Shown here: positions 1 through 6,356 of the stretch, in pieces
Position numbering within the stretch: the stretch's first letter is position 1
How the letters are laid out: the number at the start of each line of letters is the position of its first letter
Source of the DNA: Desulfobulbaceae bacterium
Lineage (GTDB): Bacteria; Desulfobacterota; Desulfobulbia; Desulfobulbales; Desulfurivibrionaceae
Direction of reading: 5' to 3'
Length of the DNA stretch: 8,118 nucleotides
Assembly: GCA_003557565.1 (NCBI GenBank)
Contig: PWOG01000357.1
Location: forward strand, 1-8,118
Position numbers and translations under genes: made by a program
The notes under the pieces: model-generated
The model's database searches: none
What the model was told of the DNA's origin: nothing
The model's input: the letters and a program-made list of their open reading frames with translations, nothing else

Positions 1-300
1 GTATTCGGAAAATTCGGGAGCGTCATGCAGGATGTCACGGCTCAGCAGTTTGTCTTCAACCAACAGCTCGGGACTGACCAGCAACGGGTTGCCGGCAAAT
101 GCCGAAAGCCCCATATATGGTGAATTGTCCAGTCCTTCGCTGGTGGGACACAGCGGCAGAAATTGCCAGTAGCTCTGCCCTGCGGAAGCCAGAAAATCCA
201 CGAAAGCATGGGCCCGGGGCCCCAAATCGCCAATTCCAAAGGAACCCGGCAATGAACTTATGTGGAGAAGAATACCGCTGCCACGTTCAAAATCCACCAC
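1..300 (-). CDS. malQ: 4-alpha-glucanotransferase (amylomaltase), N-terminal part, cut by window edge
   Basis: Amylomaltase moves alpha-1,4-glucan segments between maltodextrins in the cytoplasm, in glycogen and maltodextrin metabolism (GH77 family knowledge). Only the first 100 codons are in the window. Read on the minus strand from 300, the protein begins VVDFERGSGILLHISSLPG and continues with GIGDLGPRAHAFVDFLA, then WQFLPLCPTSEGLDNSPYMG and SAFAGNPLLVSPELL. These are the family's N-terminal signatures (GILLH-SLPS, GIGDLG, WQxLPLxPT, NSPY, SAFAGNPLL), in order and without a gap. The start is chosen as GTG 300-298 because GGGGAG lies 5 bases upstream. The next codon, GTG 297-295, is equally usable at 8 bases, and an in-frame ATG at 327-325 lacks a ribosome binding site. 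The gene is divergent from the sigma factor gene. The family assignment is firm; the exact start is less so. Confidence 0.9.
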   Translation of the reverse strand, partial: MVDFERGSGILLHISSLPGSFGIGDLGPRAHAFVDFLASAGQSYWQFLPLCPTSEGLDNSPYMGLSAFAGNPLLVSPELLVEDKLLSRDILHDAPEFSEY

Positions 301-305
301 ATCAT

Positions 306-311
306 CTCCCC
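306..311 (-). promoter_or_regulatory. Shine-Dalgarno of malQ
   Basis: GGGGAG on the minus strand, 5 bases before GTG 300-298 and 8 before GTG 297-295. It decides for a GTG start of malQ over the in-frame ATG at 327-325, which lies upstream of this site. Confidence 0.6.
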
Positions 312-338
312 AAAAAAATGTTATCATTACCCGCCGCA

Positions 339-362
339 GGAAGGACTCCTGCCAGGCCTTCC
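339..362. repeat. Inverted repeat with a small bulge in the malQ/sigma intergenic region
   Basis: GGAAGG (339-344) pairs with CCTTCC (357-362), and inside them CCT (348-350) pairs with AGG (354-356) around GCC. The three bases ACT at 345-347 are left as a bulge. In malQ mRNA, if transcription starts upstream of here, this would form a hairpin just before the ribosome binding site. No U-tract follows in either direction, so it is not a typical terminator. Function unknown. Confidence 0.4.
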
Positions 363-375
363 ACCACCTGCTTTC

Positions 376-402
376 TGCAAACCGCGTCCTTACCGGTTTG
401 CA
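376..402. repeat. Perfect 9-bp inverted repeat in the divergent intergenic region
   Basis: TGCAAACCG (376-384) and CGGTTTGCA (394-402) are exact reverse complements with a 9-base spacer. The repeat lies between the divergent malQ and sigma factor genes, about 15 bases before a TTGACA box on the plus strand. It could be an operator or an RNA hairpin in the malQ leader. No T-run flanks it, which argues against an intrinsic terminator. What binds it, if anything, cannot be seen. Confidence 0.45.
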
Positions 403-417
403 TTGGCGGGTTAACGC

Positions 418-445
418 TTGACAGCATACCATCGCATAAGATAAC
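418..445 (+). promoter_or_regulatory. Candidate sigma-70 promoter for the sigma factor gene
   Basis: A perfect TTGACA (418-423) is followed after 16 bases by GATAAC (440-445), which matches four of six positions of TATAAT. Transcription would start near 452 and give a 5' leader of about 225 bases ahead of the GTG at 676. The -35 box is good and the -10 box is moderate; nothing else upstream of the gene is better. Confidence 0.4.
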
Positions 446-466
446 TGTCCAAGCTGAATATCTAAA

Positions 467-515
467 TCCTTGCCGGGGAATTTTTTGTTTTTTATCCTTG
501 CCCTTATGGCAAGGA
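467..515 (+). promoter_or_regulatory. Possible leader hairpin with two competing left arms
   Basis: TCCTTGCC (495-502) and GGCAAGGA (508-515) form a perfect 8-bp stem with a 5-base loop. A second copy of TCCTTGCC at 467-474 could pair with the same right arm, so two alternative stems are possible. The two left arms are separated by a T-rich stretch (483-493). The right arm contains AAGGAG (511-516), a Shine-Dalgarno-like run followed 8 bases later by GTG and directly by the stop TAG. This sits in the presumed leader of the sigma factor mRNA. A regulatory role is inference only. Confidence 0.3.
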
Positions 516-661
516 GTTATTATTGTGTAGTGTTCATATACCAGGATCGAGCAGGGAACCCGATGTTGCCGGTACCGGCCGGGCGCTTCCCCGGAGCTGC
601 TTGTTAACATATCGGCTATAACGTTGTGTCCTCAAATCCCATCGTATCATTATAAATCACC

Positions 662-667
662 AGGAGA
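662..667 (+). promoter_or_regulatory. Shine-Dalgarno of the sigma factor gene
   Basis: AGGAGA with 8 bases to the GTG at 676. It supports GTG as the initiation codon; no ATG lies nearby in frame. Confidence 0.65.
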
Positions 668-675
668 ACCGCCAC

Positions 676-2013
676 GTGTCCGCCAACATCAAAAACAGGT
701 TACTTGAAGCCGGCAAGGACGACGGCTGCATCACTCTTTCCTTTCTCAACGACCTGATCCCCGACGATAAGGATCCGGACGCCATCGACGGCATTTTCGA
801 CTTCCTCCAGGAACACAACATCGAGGTTGTCACCCACAACAAACACGGTGACAAAAAAAACCTGGAAGGCAAAAGCCTTGATGGAAAAAACCCCAACGAC
901 ATTCCGGAGGCGGAAGAGGAAGAGCCTCTGGCCGCCAAGATGGCCGGCCGCGATGATCTGGCCGAACCCGAGGAAACCACCACCACCTACCTGCGGGAAA
1001 TGGGCCAGTTCGACCTGCTAACCCCGGAGGAGGAAGAAAAGTATTCCAAGACCATCCGGGAAGGCTTCAACGCCATCATCAGCGCCATCCGGAAACACGG
1101 CTCGGACCTGCCGGAAATGAAGGAACTGAGCGAACGTATCGAGATGTGGGAAAAAAGGGATCCCACCCTTAAACCCAAAAAGCAGCACTTAAACAACATG
1201 GTGGTGAGCATGGGCGCCATCAGCCGGAAGTATCCGGAGAAAAAGCGCCTGCGCCAGTGTTACTGCCGGATCGAACTTTACGCCCGCTCCATTGAGGTGG
1301 CCAAGGACGCCATGATCAAGGCCAACCTGCGGTTGGTGGTCAGTATCGCCAAACGCTACATGCACCAGGGACTGACCCTGGCCGATCTGATCCAGGAGGG
1401 CAACCTGGGGCTGATGCGGGCGGTGTTCCGCTTTGACTACACCAAGGGTAACAAGTTCAGCACCTACGCCAGTTGGTGGATCCGCCAGGCCATCACCCGG
1501 GCCATTCTCGACAAAACCCGGACCATCCGCCTGCCGGTCCATTTTCTGGAGCTGCGCAGCCAGTTTTTCAAGGCCTTTTATTCCCTGCTCAAGGAGCTGG
1601 GACGGGAACCGACCCCGGCGGAGATCTCCGAGAAAACGGGCCTGGCCATGGAGAAGATCCTGGCCATTTTTGAAGCCTCCCGGGAGCCCATTTCCCTGGA
1701 AACCCCGGTGGGAGACGATGACTCCACCCTGGGAGATTTTCTCGAAAATCAGGAATCGGTTTCTCCCTACGACGCAGTCAAAGGCAACCAGCTGGCCGAA
1801 CGGGTCACCAGCATCCTCTCAACCCTGAGCCCACGGGAAGAAAAGATTGTCCGCCTGCGTTTCGGCATCGGCCAGGACGCCGAGTACACTCTGGAGGAAA
1901 TCGGCAAGCGCTTCAACGTATCCCGGGAGCGCATCCGCCAGATCGAGAAAAAGGCCTTAAACCGTCTGCGCCACTCCAGCCGCCGGGAAAAGCTCAAAAA
2001 CTTCCTCGATTAA
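676..2013 (+). CDS. RpoD-like sigma-70 family RNA polymerase sigma factor
   Basis: This 445-residue sigma factor directs RNA polymerase to -35/-10 promoters. Domains are visible in order. A region 1.1-like acidic N-terminus (about 3-52) is followed by an acidic linker. Region 1.2 (about 101-130) carries YLREMGQFDLLTPEEE. A short non-conserved insert occupies about 131-206. Region 2 (about 207-280) carries LRLVVSIAKRY, DLIQEGNLGLMRAV and STYASWWIRQAITRA, with Q271 and T274 at the positions that read the -12 base pair. Region 3 (about 285-365) carries GREPTPAEI and ETPVGDDDSTLGDF. Region 4 (about 375-433) has the helix-turn-helix YTLEEIGKRFNVSRERIRQIE for the -35 box. The start is GTG with AGGAGA 8 bases upstream. 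Region 1.1 and the insert suggest a primary or close-to-primary type, but after LPVH the usual MIETINKL is replaced by FLELRSQF, and no dnaG lies upstream. A group 2 paralogue is therefore possible, and I give no symbol. Confidence 0.93.
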   Translation: MSANIKNRLLEAGKDDGCITLSFLNDLIPDDKDPDAIDGIFDFLQEHNIEVVTHNKHGDKKNLEGKSLDGKNPNDIPEAEEEEPLAAKMAGRDDLAEPEETTTTYLREMGQFDLLTPEEEEKYSKTIREGFNAIISAIRKHGSDLPEMKELSERIEMWEKRDPTLKPKKQHLNNMVVSMGAISRKYPEKKRLRQCYCRIELYARSIEVAKDAMIKANLRLVVSIAKRYMHQGLTLADLIQEGNLGLMRAVFRFDYTKGNKFSTYASWWIRQAITRAILDKTRTIRLPVHFLELRSQFFKAFYSLLKELGREPTPAEISEKTGLAMEKILAIFEASREPISLETPVGDDDSTLGDFLENQESVSPYDAVKGNQLAERVTSILSTLSPREEKIVRLRFGIGQDAEYTLEEIGKRFNVSRERIRQIEKKALNRLRHSSRREKLKNFLD

Positions 2014-2025
2014 GCGGAGGAACCA

Positions 2026-2106
2026 TTGGACGTTAATTCGGCCGAGCTCTTCGCTTTTGCCAACCCTTCAAGGGAGCCCCTATACCTTGGCTCCCGCCGG
2101 CGGTAA
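2026..2106 (+). CDS. Possible 26-codon leader ORF overlapping the start of comEC
   Basis: GGAGG (2016-2020) stands 5 bases before TTG 2026-2028, the best-placed ribosome binding site between the sigma factor gene and comEC. That TTG is not in the comEC frame. It opens a 26-codon frame beginning LDVNSAELFAFANPSREPL and ending at TAA 2104-2106, inside the comEC coding region. It could be a leader peptide coupled to comEC, or the true N-terminus of comEC separated from it by a single-base indel in the DNA or the assembly. It could also be chance. No homologue is recognised. Confidence 0.25.
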   Translation: MDVNSAELFAFANPSREPLYLGSRRR

Positions 2107-4852
2107 ACGTTCAGCCGCCCCGCCCGGGGCGGCTTCAGGACCGGCGGATGTTGATTCTACGGCCCTGCCGGAACCACCAACCCCGGAAAATTCAGTTCCG
2201 GAAACCACATCCCCTGATGCATCATTCGATGACGCGGGGCAGCTAAACCTTTACCCCACCGCCCCTTTACGTGGCCACCTGATCCTGCCGGCCCTGGCCC
2301 TGGCCGCCGGTATAGCCACCGCCAACCGGCTGGCTTTGCCGACGGCGGTGGCCATCATTCCTCCCTTCATGGCGCTGCTGATTTTTCTGGGGCTGACCCT
2401 GCGCTCAACCGGCTTCTTTCTTCGCCGGCTGGCACGGCATTACCACGGGGCACCAGAGGCACTTAGCCAGCTCTGGAAAGTAAAACCGGCACGACTGCTC
2501 GCTCTCCTGCTACTGCCCATCTTTTTCCTGGCTGGATACAACTTGGCCTGGCCCCAACTCACACCTCCGTCTTCGCCCACTCATCTTTATAATCTGCTGG
2601 CCTCCCATAAAGCGGGTGAGCCGGCCGCCATGGCCAATCATGACGTGGTGCTCACCGGTGTCGTGCAGGAATTGCCACGGCAAAGCGGAGACCGGTACCG
2701 GCTGGTGCTGGCTGCCGACGAACTGCACCGACCCGGGGAAAAGATTCCCGCCCACGGCCTGATCCAGTTGACATTAAACGGCCGGCCGAACTCACAACTA
2801 CAGCCGGGGGACAGCCTGATAGCCCGGGCCCGGGCGGGGCCGGTACGCTCATTTGCCGTGCCCGGAGCGTTTGACTATCAGAAGTTCCTGGCCCACCGGG
2901 GCATCCATGTCAGCGGCTGGGTAGCCAGCCCGATTCAGTTGGCCCATCTCCGGGAGCCGGCCACCGAAAGCATCGGCCACCGGCTGACTTATCTGCCCGA
3001 ACGGCTGCGCCATGGAGCCGGTCAACTGCTGGATCGATATCTCGCCGAAGAAAAAAACCTGCCCGTGCTCAGGGCTCTGCTCATAGGTGATCGCAGCGGC
3101 ATCGAGGCCGATACCATGGAGGCCTTCAAGGCGGGCGGGGCCATGCATCTGCTGGCTATTTCCGGGATGCACCTGGGACTGATCGCCCTGCTCAGCATTG
3201 CCGCCCTGGAGTGGCTGCTCAAGCGCTCCCCGAACCTGATGCAAACCATTTATGTCCGCAAGGCGGCCCTGTTGCTGGCCCTTTTTCCCATCATCGGCTA
3301 TGCCCTGATCACCGGCCTGCAGCCGCCCGCCATGCGGGCCCTGATCATGACCCTGGTGTTCATCGCCGCCGTCCTTTGCAACCGCCAGTGGTGCAACCTC
3401 AACAACCTTGCCCTGGCGGCCCTGATTATCCTGGTTCTGGAGCCCCCGGCCCTGTTCGGGGCTTCATTCCAGCTCTCCTTTGCCGCCACCGCCGGGATAA
3501 TCATGCTGGCGCCGGCCCTGCACAGCCAGTATCAAGCGGCAACCACCCTACCCCGCCGGCTGATCTTCTGGATTATGACCAGCCTGCTGGTCTCCACGGT
3601 GGCCACCCTGGTCACCGCCCCGCTGGCGATGCATCATTTCCACCGGGTTTCCCTGCTCAGCCCCTTGACCACCCTGCTGGCCACCCCCCTGCTCTTTTTC
3701 TGGACCCTGCCCTTGGCCCTGTCCGGTCTGCTTCTGGCCGCGATCTCCGAGCTTCCCGCCCTCACCGCCACCGCCGGGGTGCTGCTCACCGCCGCCGTCC
3801 GCGGCCTGGACGCCACGGTGGCCCTGACCACCCGGCTGGCCGAGCTGCCTTACAGTTTCTTTTATTTATCTCCACCTTCCATGGCGGAGTTTTTCTGCTG
3901 GGGAGTGCTGTTTGCCGCTCTGGCCCTGATTCGCCGGCACATGATCTTTCCGGCCACCGCTGCGGTAATGGTGCTGCTGCTTTTACTGTTGCCCGTCCAT
4001 AAACAATGGCAACGCCTGCAGGAGGACCACAGCCGGGTCAGCTTCATCGAGGTGGGCCACGGTAATGCCACCGTGGTGGAACTGCCCGGCAACAGGACCG
4101 TACTGGTGGACGGCGGCGGACCCGGCACCTTGAGCACCGATGTGGGAGAACAGTTGATCGCCCCTTTTCTGCGCCGGCAGCGGATCAGGAACCTGGAGGC
4201 GGTGGTGATCAGCCACCCCCACGCCGACCACTACAACGGTATTGGCTTCCTGCTCCGGCATTTCCAGCCGCAAACCCTCTGGATCAACGGCCGCAGCCAA
4301 GCCGCCGCCGCTGACTACCAAAACCTGCTGGACCTGGCCGAGGAACTGGACATAACTGTAGAGGTGCCGGATAAAAGCGGGGAACTACTGGTGACTGCGC
4401 CAAAAAATGATAACGGCGACCGGGTCGTCAGGCTGAAAAACTTTGCCGACTTTCACCTCCGGGCACCAGCGGATTTTAATCCGCCCCTGCCCGATCCGGT
4501 CAACGACCAAAGCCTGGTCATCGGCTACCGGCACGGCAACTTCTCGTTCCTCCTGCCCGGAGACATCGGCATGGACCAGGAAAGAAGGCTGATCGAGCAA
4601 TACGGCGACAATTTCCGCCACCAGGTGCTGGCCGCCTCCCATCACGGCCGCTGGACTTCCATGGCCCCGGAGTTTATCTCCGCCACGGACCCAGACTACA
4701 TCGTCGTCTCCGACAATGAGCAGCGGGTTGACCGGCAACGCTTGAGCACCTGGCAGAAACGAGGCCACACGGTGCTTACCACCGGCCGTCATGGCACCAT
4801 TATCTGCACCACTAACGGCCGGCACCTGCAGTGCCGCCCCACCCGCCATTAA
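2057..4852 (+). CDS. comEC: ComEC/Rec2 family DNA internalisation channel
   Basis: ComEC is the inner-membrane channel that carries single-stranded DNA into the cytoplasm during natural transformation (family knowledge). The 931 residues show a proline-rich soluble N-terminus (1-70), then hydrophobic helices near 74-113 and 145-162. A soluble OB-fold-like part (about 190-295) contains VVLTGVVQELP and PGAFDYQKFLAHRGI. The Competence domain (about 335-600) carries LLIGDRSGI and GGAMHLLAISGMHLGLIALL and many membrane segments, with more near 610-646. The C-terminal metallo-beta-lactamase domain (about 660-925) carries ISHPHADH (H720, H722, D724, H725), NDQSLVIGY, LLPGDIG (D836) and ASHHGRW. The usual VGQGD entry motif reads VGHGN (666-670). 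The start is uncertain: TTG 2057 gives the longest frame but has no ribosome binding site, whereas TTG 2087 has AGGGAG 10 bases upstream. The gene follows the sigma factor gene by 43 bases and may be cotranscribed with it. Confidence 0.93.
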   Translation: MPTLQGSPYTLAPAGGKRSAAPPGAASGPADVDSTALPEPPTPENSVPETTSPDASFDDAGQLNLYPTAPLRGHLILPALALAAGIATANRLALPTAVAIIPPFMALLIFLGLTLRSTGFFLRRLARHYHGAPEALSQLWKVKPARLLALLLLPIFFLAGYNLAWPQLTPPSSPTHLYNLLASHKAGEPAAMANHDVVLTGVVQELPRQSGDRYRLVLAADELHRPGEKIPAHGLIQLTLNGRPNSQLQPGDSLIARARAGPVRSFAVPGAFDYQKFLAHRGIHVSGWVASPIQLAHLREPATESIGHRLTYLPERLRHGAGQLLDRYLAEEKNLPVLRALLIGDRSGIEADTMEAFKAGGAMHLLAISGMHLGLIALLSIAALEWLLKRSPNLMQTIYVRKAALLLALFPIIGYALITGLQPPAMRALIMTLVFIAAVLCNRQWCNLNNLALAALIILVLEPPALFGASFQLSFAATAGIIMLAPALHSQYQAATTLPRRLIFWIMTSLLVSTVATLVTAPLAMHHFHRVSLLSPLTTLLATPLLFFWTLPLALSGLLLAAISELPALTATAGVLLTAAVRGLDATVALTTRLAELPYSFFYLSPPSMAEFFCWGVLFAALALIRRHMIFPATAAVMVLLLLLLPVHKQWQRLQEDHSRVSFIEVGHGNATVVELPGNRTVLVDGGGPGTLSTDVGEQLIAPFLRRQRIRNLEAVVISHPHADHYNGIGFLLRHFQPQTLWINGRSQAAAADYQNLLDLAEELDITVEVPDKSGELLVTAPKNDNGDRVVRLKNFADFHLRAPADFNPPLPDPVNDQSLVIGYRHGNFSFLLPGDIGMDQERRLIEQYGDNFRHQVLAASHHGRWTSMAPEFISATDPDYIVVSDNEQRVDRQRLSTWQKRGHTVLTTGRHGTIICTTNGRHLQCRPTRH

Positions 4853-4853
4853 C

Positions 4854-4961
4854 GTAAGCGATCACAGGGCACGCATTTTGCGGCGATTGGAACGGCTCAC
4901 GTACTGATGTACGCATCGCCGTCCGAATCGCCGCAACCTGCGGCCCCCTGTGACCGCTTAC
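4854..4961. repeat. 108-bp long palindrome between convergent comEC and pilT
   Basis: The outer arms GTAAGCGATCACAGGG (4854-4869) and CCCTGTGACCGCTTAC (4946-4961) match at 15 of 16 positions. Inside, GCGGCGATT (4880-4888) pairs with AATCGCCGC (4926-4934), and the pairing continues with mismatches through ACGGC and GCCGT. The centre is CGTAC (4900-4904), loop TGAT, GTACG (4909-4913). The whole element could fold as one long imperfect cruciform or RNA hairpin. It begins one base after the comEC stop and ends 27 bases before the pilT stop, so it may insulate converging transcripts. It lacks a clear U-tract and has no coding capacity. Its design (well-kept ends, tiny loop) resembles dispersed REP-like or MITE-like elements, but only one copy is visible here. 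Confidence 0.75.
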
Positions 4962-4988
4962 CCTTTGGCCCCCGGATCGCTTAAGGGT

Positions 4989-6071
4989 TCAAGCGTCGGT
5001 AAAATCTGCTGGGGGACTCTTGAGGTACTGAACAAACTTGGCCTTTTCAATGGCGTTGATATAGGCATCCTCGCCGTCAATCCAGCCCTTGCCCAGCAGC
5101 TCCATGATGGCGTCGTCCAGGGTCTGCATGCCGTATTTCTTGCCGGTCTGCATGGATGAAGGAATCTGGTAGGTCTTACCCTCCCGGATCAGGTTGCGCA
5201 CCGCCGGGGTACAGATCAGAATCTCAAGGGCGGCGCAACGTCCTTTTTTATCGATTCTTTTAAACAGGGTCTGGGAAACCACGGCCTTAAGGGAGTCGGC
5301 CAGGGTGGAACGGACCTGGGCCTGCTGATCGGCGGGAAATATTTCAATAATCCGGTCTACGGTTTTGTTGGCGTTCAGGGTATGCAGGGTACCGAAAACC
5401 AAATGGCCGGTCATGGCCGCTTCCATGGCCAGGCTGATGGTTTCCAGATCCCGCATCTCGCCCACCATGATGATATCCGGATCCTCTCGCAGGGCACCGC
5501 GCAGGGCGGCGGCAAAGCTCTGGGTATGCAACCCCACCTCGCGATGGTTGACGATACAGCTGTAGCTCTTGTGCACAAACTCGATGGGATCCTCAACGGT
5601 AAGGATGTGATCCTTGCGGGTCTTGTTAGCCTTGTCGACAACGGCCGCCAGGGTGGTGGACTTGCCGCTGCCGGTGGGACCGGTAACCAGCACCAGGCCC
5701 TTGGGCAACGCGGCCAGACGGGATACCACCGCCGGCAGCCCCAGTTGATCGCAACTCAGGATCTCGCTGGGAATCTCTCGAAATACGGCGCCAATGCCGT
5801 TTTTCTGCATGAACAGGTTGCCCCGGTAACGGGCCAGCCCCGGAATCTCGTAACCGAAGTCAACATCGCCGGTCTCTTCGAATATCTTGACCTTTTCCTC
5901 GGAGACAATTTCGTAGAGCATGGCCTTAAGACTGTCGTTTTCCAAAACATTATATTTAACCCTTTCCATCTCACCACGAACCCGCAGCACCGGCTGCTGA
6001 CCGGACACCATATGGAGGTCCGAGGCGCCCTGGTCGTTCATCAGTTTGAAAAAGGCATCGATCTGGGCCAT
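4989..6071 (-). CDS. pilT: Type IV pilus retraction ATPase PilT
   Basis: PilT is the cytoplasmic hexameric ATPase that depolymerises the pilus for twitching motility and for pulling in DNA (family knowledge). The 360 residues begin MAQIDAFFKLMNDQGASDLH, the usual PilT opening. The N-terminal PAS-like part (about 1-110) is followed by the ATPase core. Walker A is GPTGSGKST (131-139), and the Asp box surrounds VEDPIEFVH (159-167). Walker B lies around DPDIIMVGEMRD (198-208), and the His box is TGHLVFGTLHT (221-231). The C-terminal part holds AVRNLIREGK (290-299), the PilT retraction-motif region, which supports PilT over PilB. ATG 6071-6069 is chosen because AAAGGAG lies 9 bases upstream and because the frame's 21-codon extension upstream resembles no PilT. 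The gene converges with comEC and is divergent from the PHP gene. PilU is the main alternative, but the length and ending fit PilT. Confidence 0.95.
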   Translation of the reverse strand: MAQIDAFFKLMNDQGASDLHMVSGQQPVLRVRGEMERVKYNVLENDSLKAMLYEIVSEEKVKIFEETGDVDFGYEIPGLARYRGNLFMQKNGIGAVFREIPSEILSCDQLGLPAVVSRLAALPKGLVLVTGPTGSGKSTTLAAVVDKANKTRKDHILTVEDPIEFVHKSYSCIVNHREVGLHTQSFAAALRGALREDPDIIMVGEMRDLETISLAMEAAMTGHLVFGTLHTLNANKTVDRIIEIFPADQQAQVRSTLADSLKAVVSQTLFKRIDKKGRCAALEILICTPAVRNLIREGKTYQIPSSMQTGKKYGMQTLDDAIMELLGKGWIDGEDAYINAIEKAKFVQYLKSPPADFTDA

Positions 6072-6080
6072 GACAAAGAG

Positions 6081-6087
6081 CTCCTTT
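6081..6087 (-). promoter_or_regulatory. Shine-Dalgarno of pilT
   Basis: AAAGGAG on the minus strand, 9 bases before ATG 6071-6069. It decides against the longer frame whose first ATG is at 6134-6132. Confidence 0.6.
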
Positions 6088-6090
6088 AAG

Positions 6091-6119
6091 GTTAAATTAA
6101 TCAAACAATATGGTATAAT
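6091..6119 (+). promoter_or_regulatory. Candidate sigma-70 promoter for the PHP gene
   Basis: A perfect TATAAT (6114-6119) is preceded after 17 bases by GTTAAA (6091-6096), a poor -35 box. The stretch is AT-rich against a GC-rich background. Transcription would run right towards 6357 and leave a leader of about 230 bases. The same AT-rich segment lies directly upstream of pilT and may hold its promoter on the other strand, but no clear -35/-10 pair is seen there. Confidence 0.35.
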
Positions 6120-6217
6120 CGCTGGACAATACACAAAGTATCATTCACTCGGCAAGCGTTTTTCTGGCACCCATTAATGCCGCCCAGCTTTTTCAGGGGG
6201 CCGGGCCGGGGCATTTT

Positions 6218-6238
6218 CAAGCTGCAATTTACAGCTTG
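6218..6238 (+). repeat. 7-bp perfect hairpin in the pilT/PHP intergenic region
   Basis: CAAGCTG (6218-6224) and CAGCTTG (6232-6238) are exact reverse complements around a 7-base A/T-rich loop. No T-run follows, so it is not an obvious terminator. It would lie in the leader of the PHP mRNA if the promoter near 6114 is used. Function unknown. Confidence 0.3.
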
Positions 6239-6356
6239 CCTGCCTGCTTGCACCAATCTGCGGCACTGCTTATCTTTGAGAATACCGGGTTTCCCGGGCC
6301 CGATATCAGCAGATATTACTTGCCCCAGGCCGCTAAAACATTGGAAAATACAGTCC

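Noticed and set aside
405..418. TGGCGG...GC resembling a sigma-54 promoter near the sigma factor gene
   Set aside because: The spacing is one base too short and the -24 box is poor; a TTGACA box at 418 fits better.
99..530. Open frame of 143 codons on the plus strand
   Set aside because: It lies opposite malQ and then runs through the intergenic region; the translation has no recognisable motif, while the opposite strand at 1-300 has clear MalQ motifs.
568..579. 12-bp palindrome GCCGGTACCGGC
   Set aside because: Short palindromes of this kind are expected in GC-rich DNA; nothing around it suggests a function.
530..607. 25-codon frame from GTG 530 in the sigma factor leader
   Set aside because: The nearest Shine-Dalgarno (511-516) is 13 bases away, too far, and the peptide has no recognisable features.
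302..610. Open frame of 102 codons on the minus strand upstream of malQ
   Set aside because: It is in a different frame from malQ, has no ribosome binding site I could find and shows no known motif.
3211..4002. Open frame of 263 codons inside comEC in another frame
   Set aside because: A shadow of the GC-rich comEC frame; its translation is rich in Pro, Gly, Ala and His and lacks domains.
6166..6181. Sigma-54-like TGGCAC...GC box between pilT and the PHP gene
   Set aside because: The distance between the GG and GC elements is one base too long and the second half reads ATGC, not TTGC; sigma-54 spacing is strict.
6177..6356. N-terminal extension of the PHP protein from ATG 6177
   Set aside because: The 60 extra residues lack family similarity, and MKWIDLHTHS at 6357 is the natural N-terminus.
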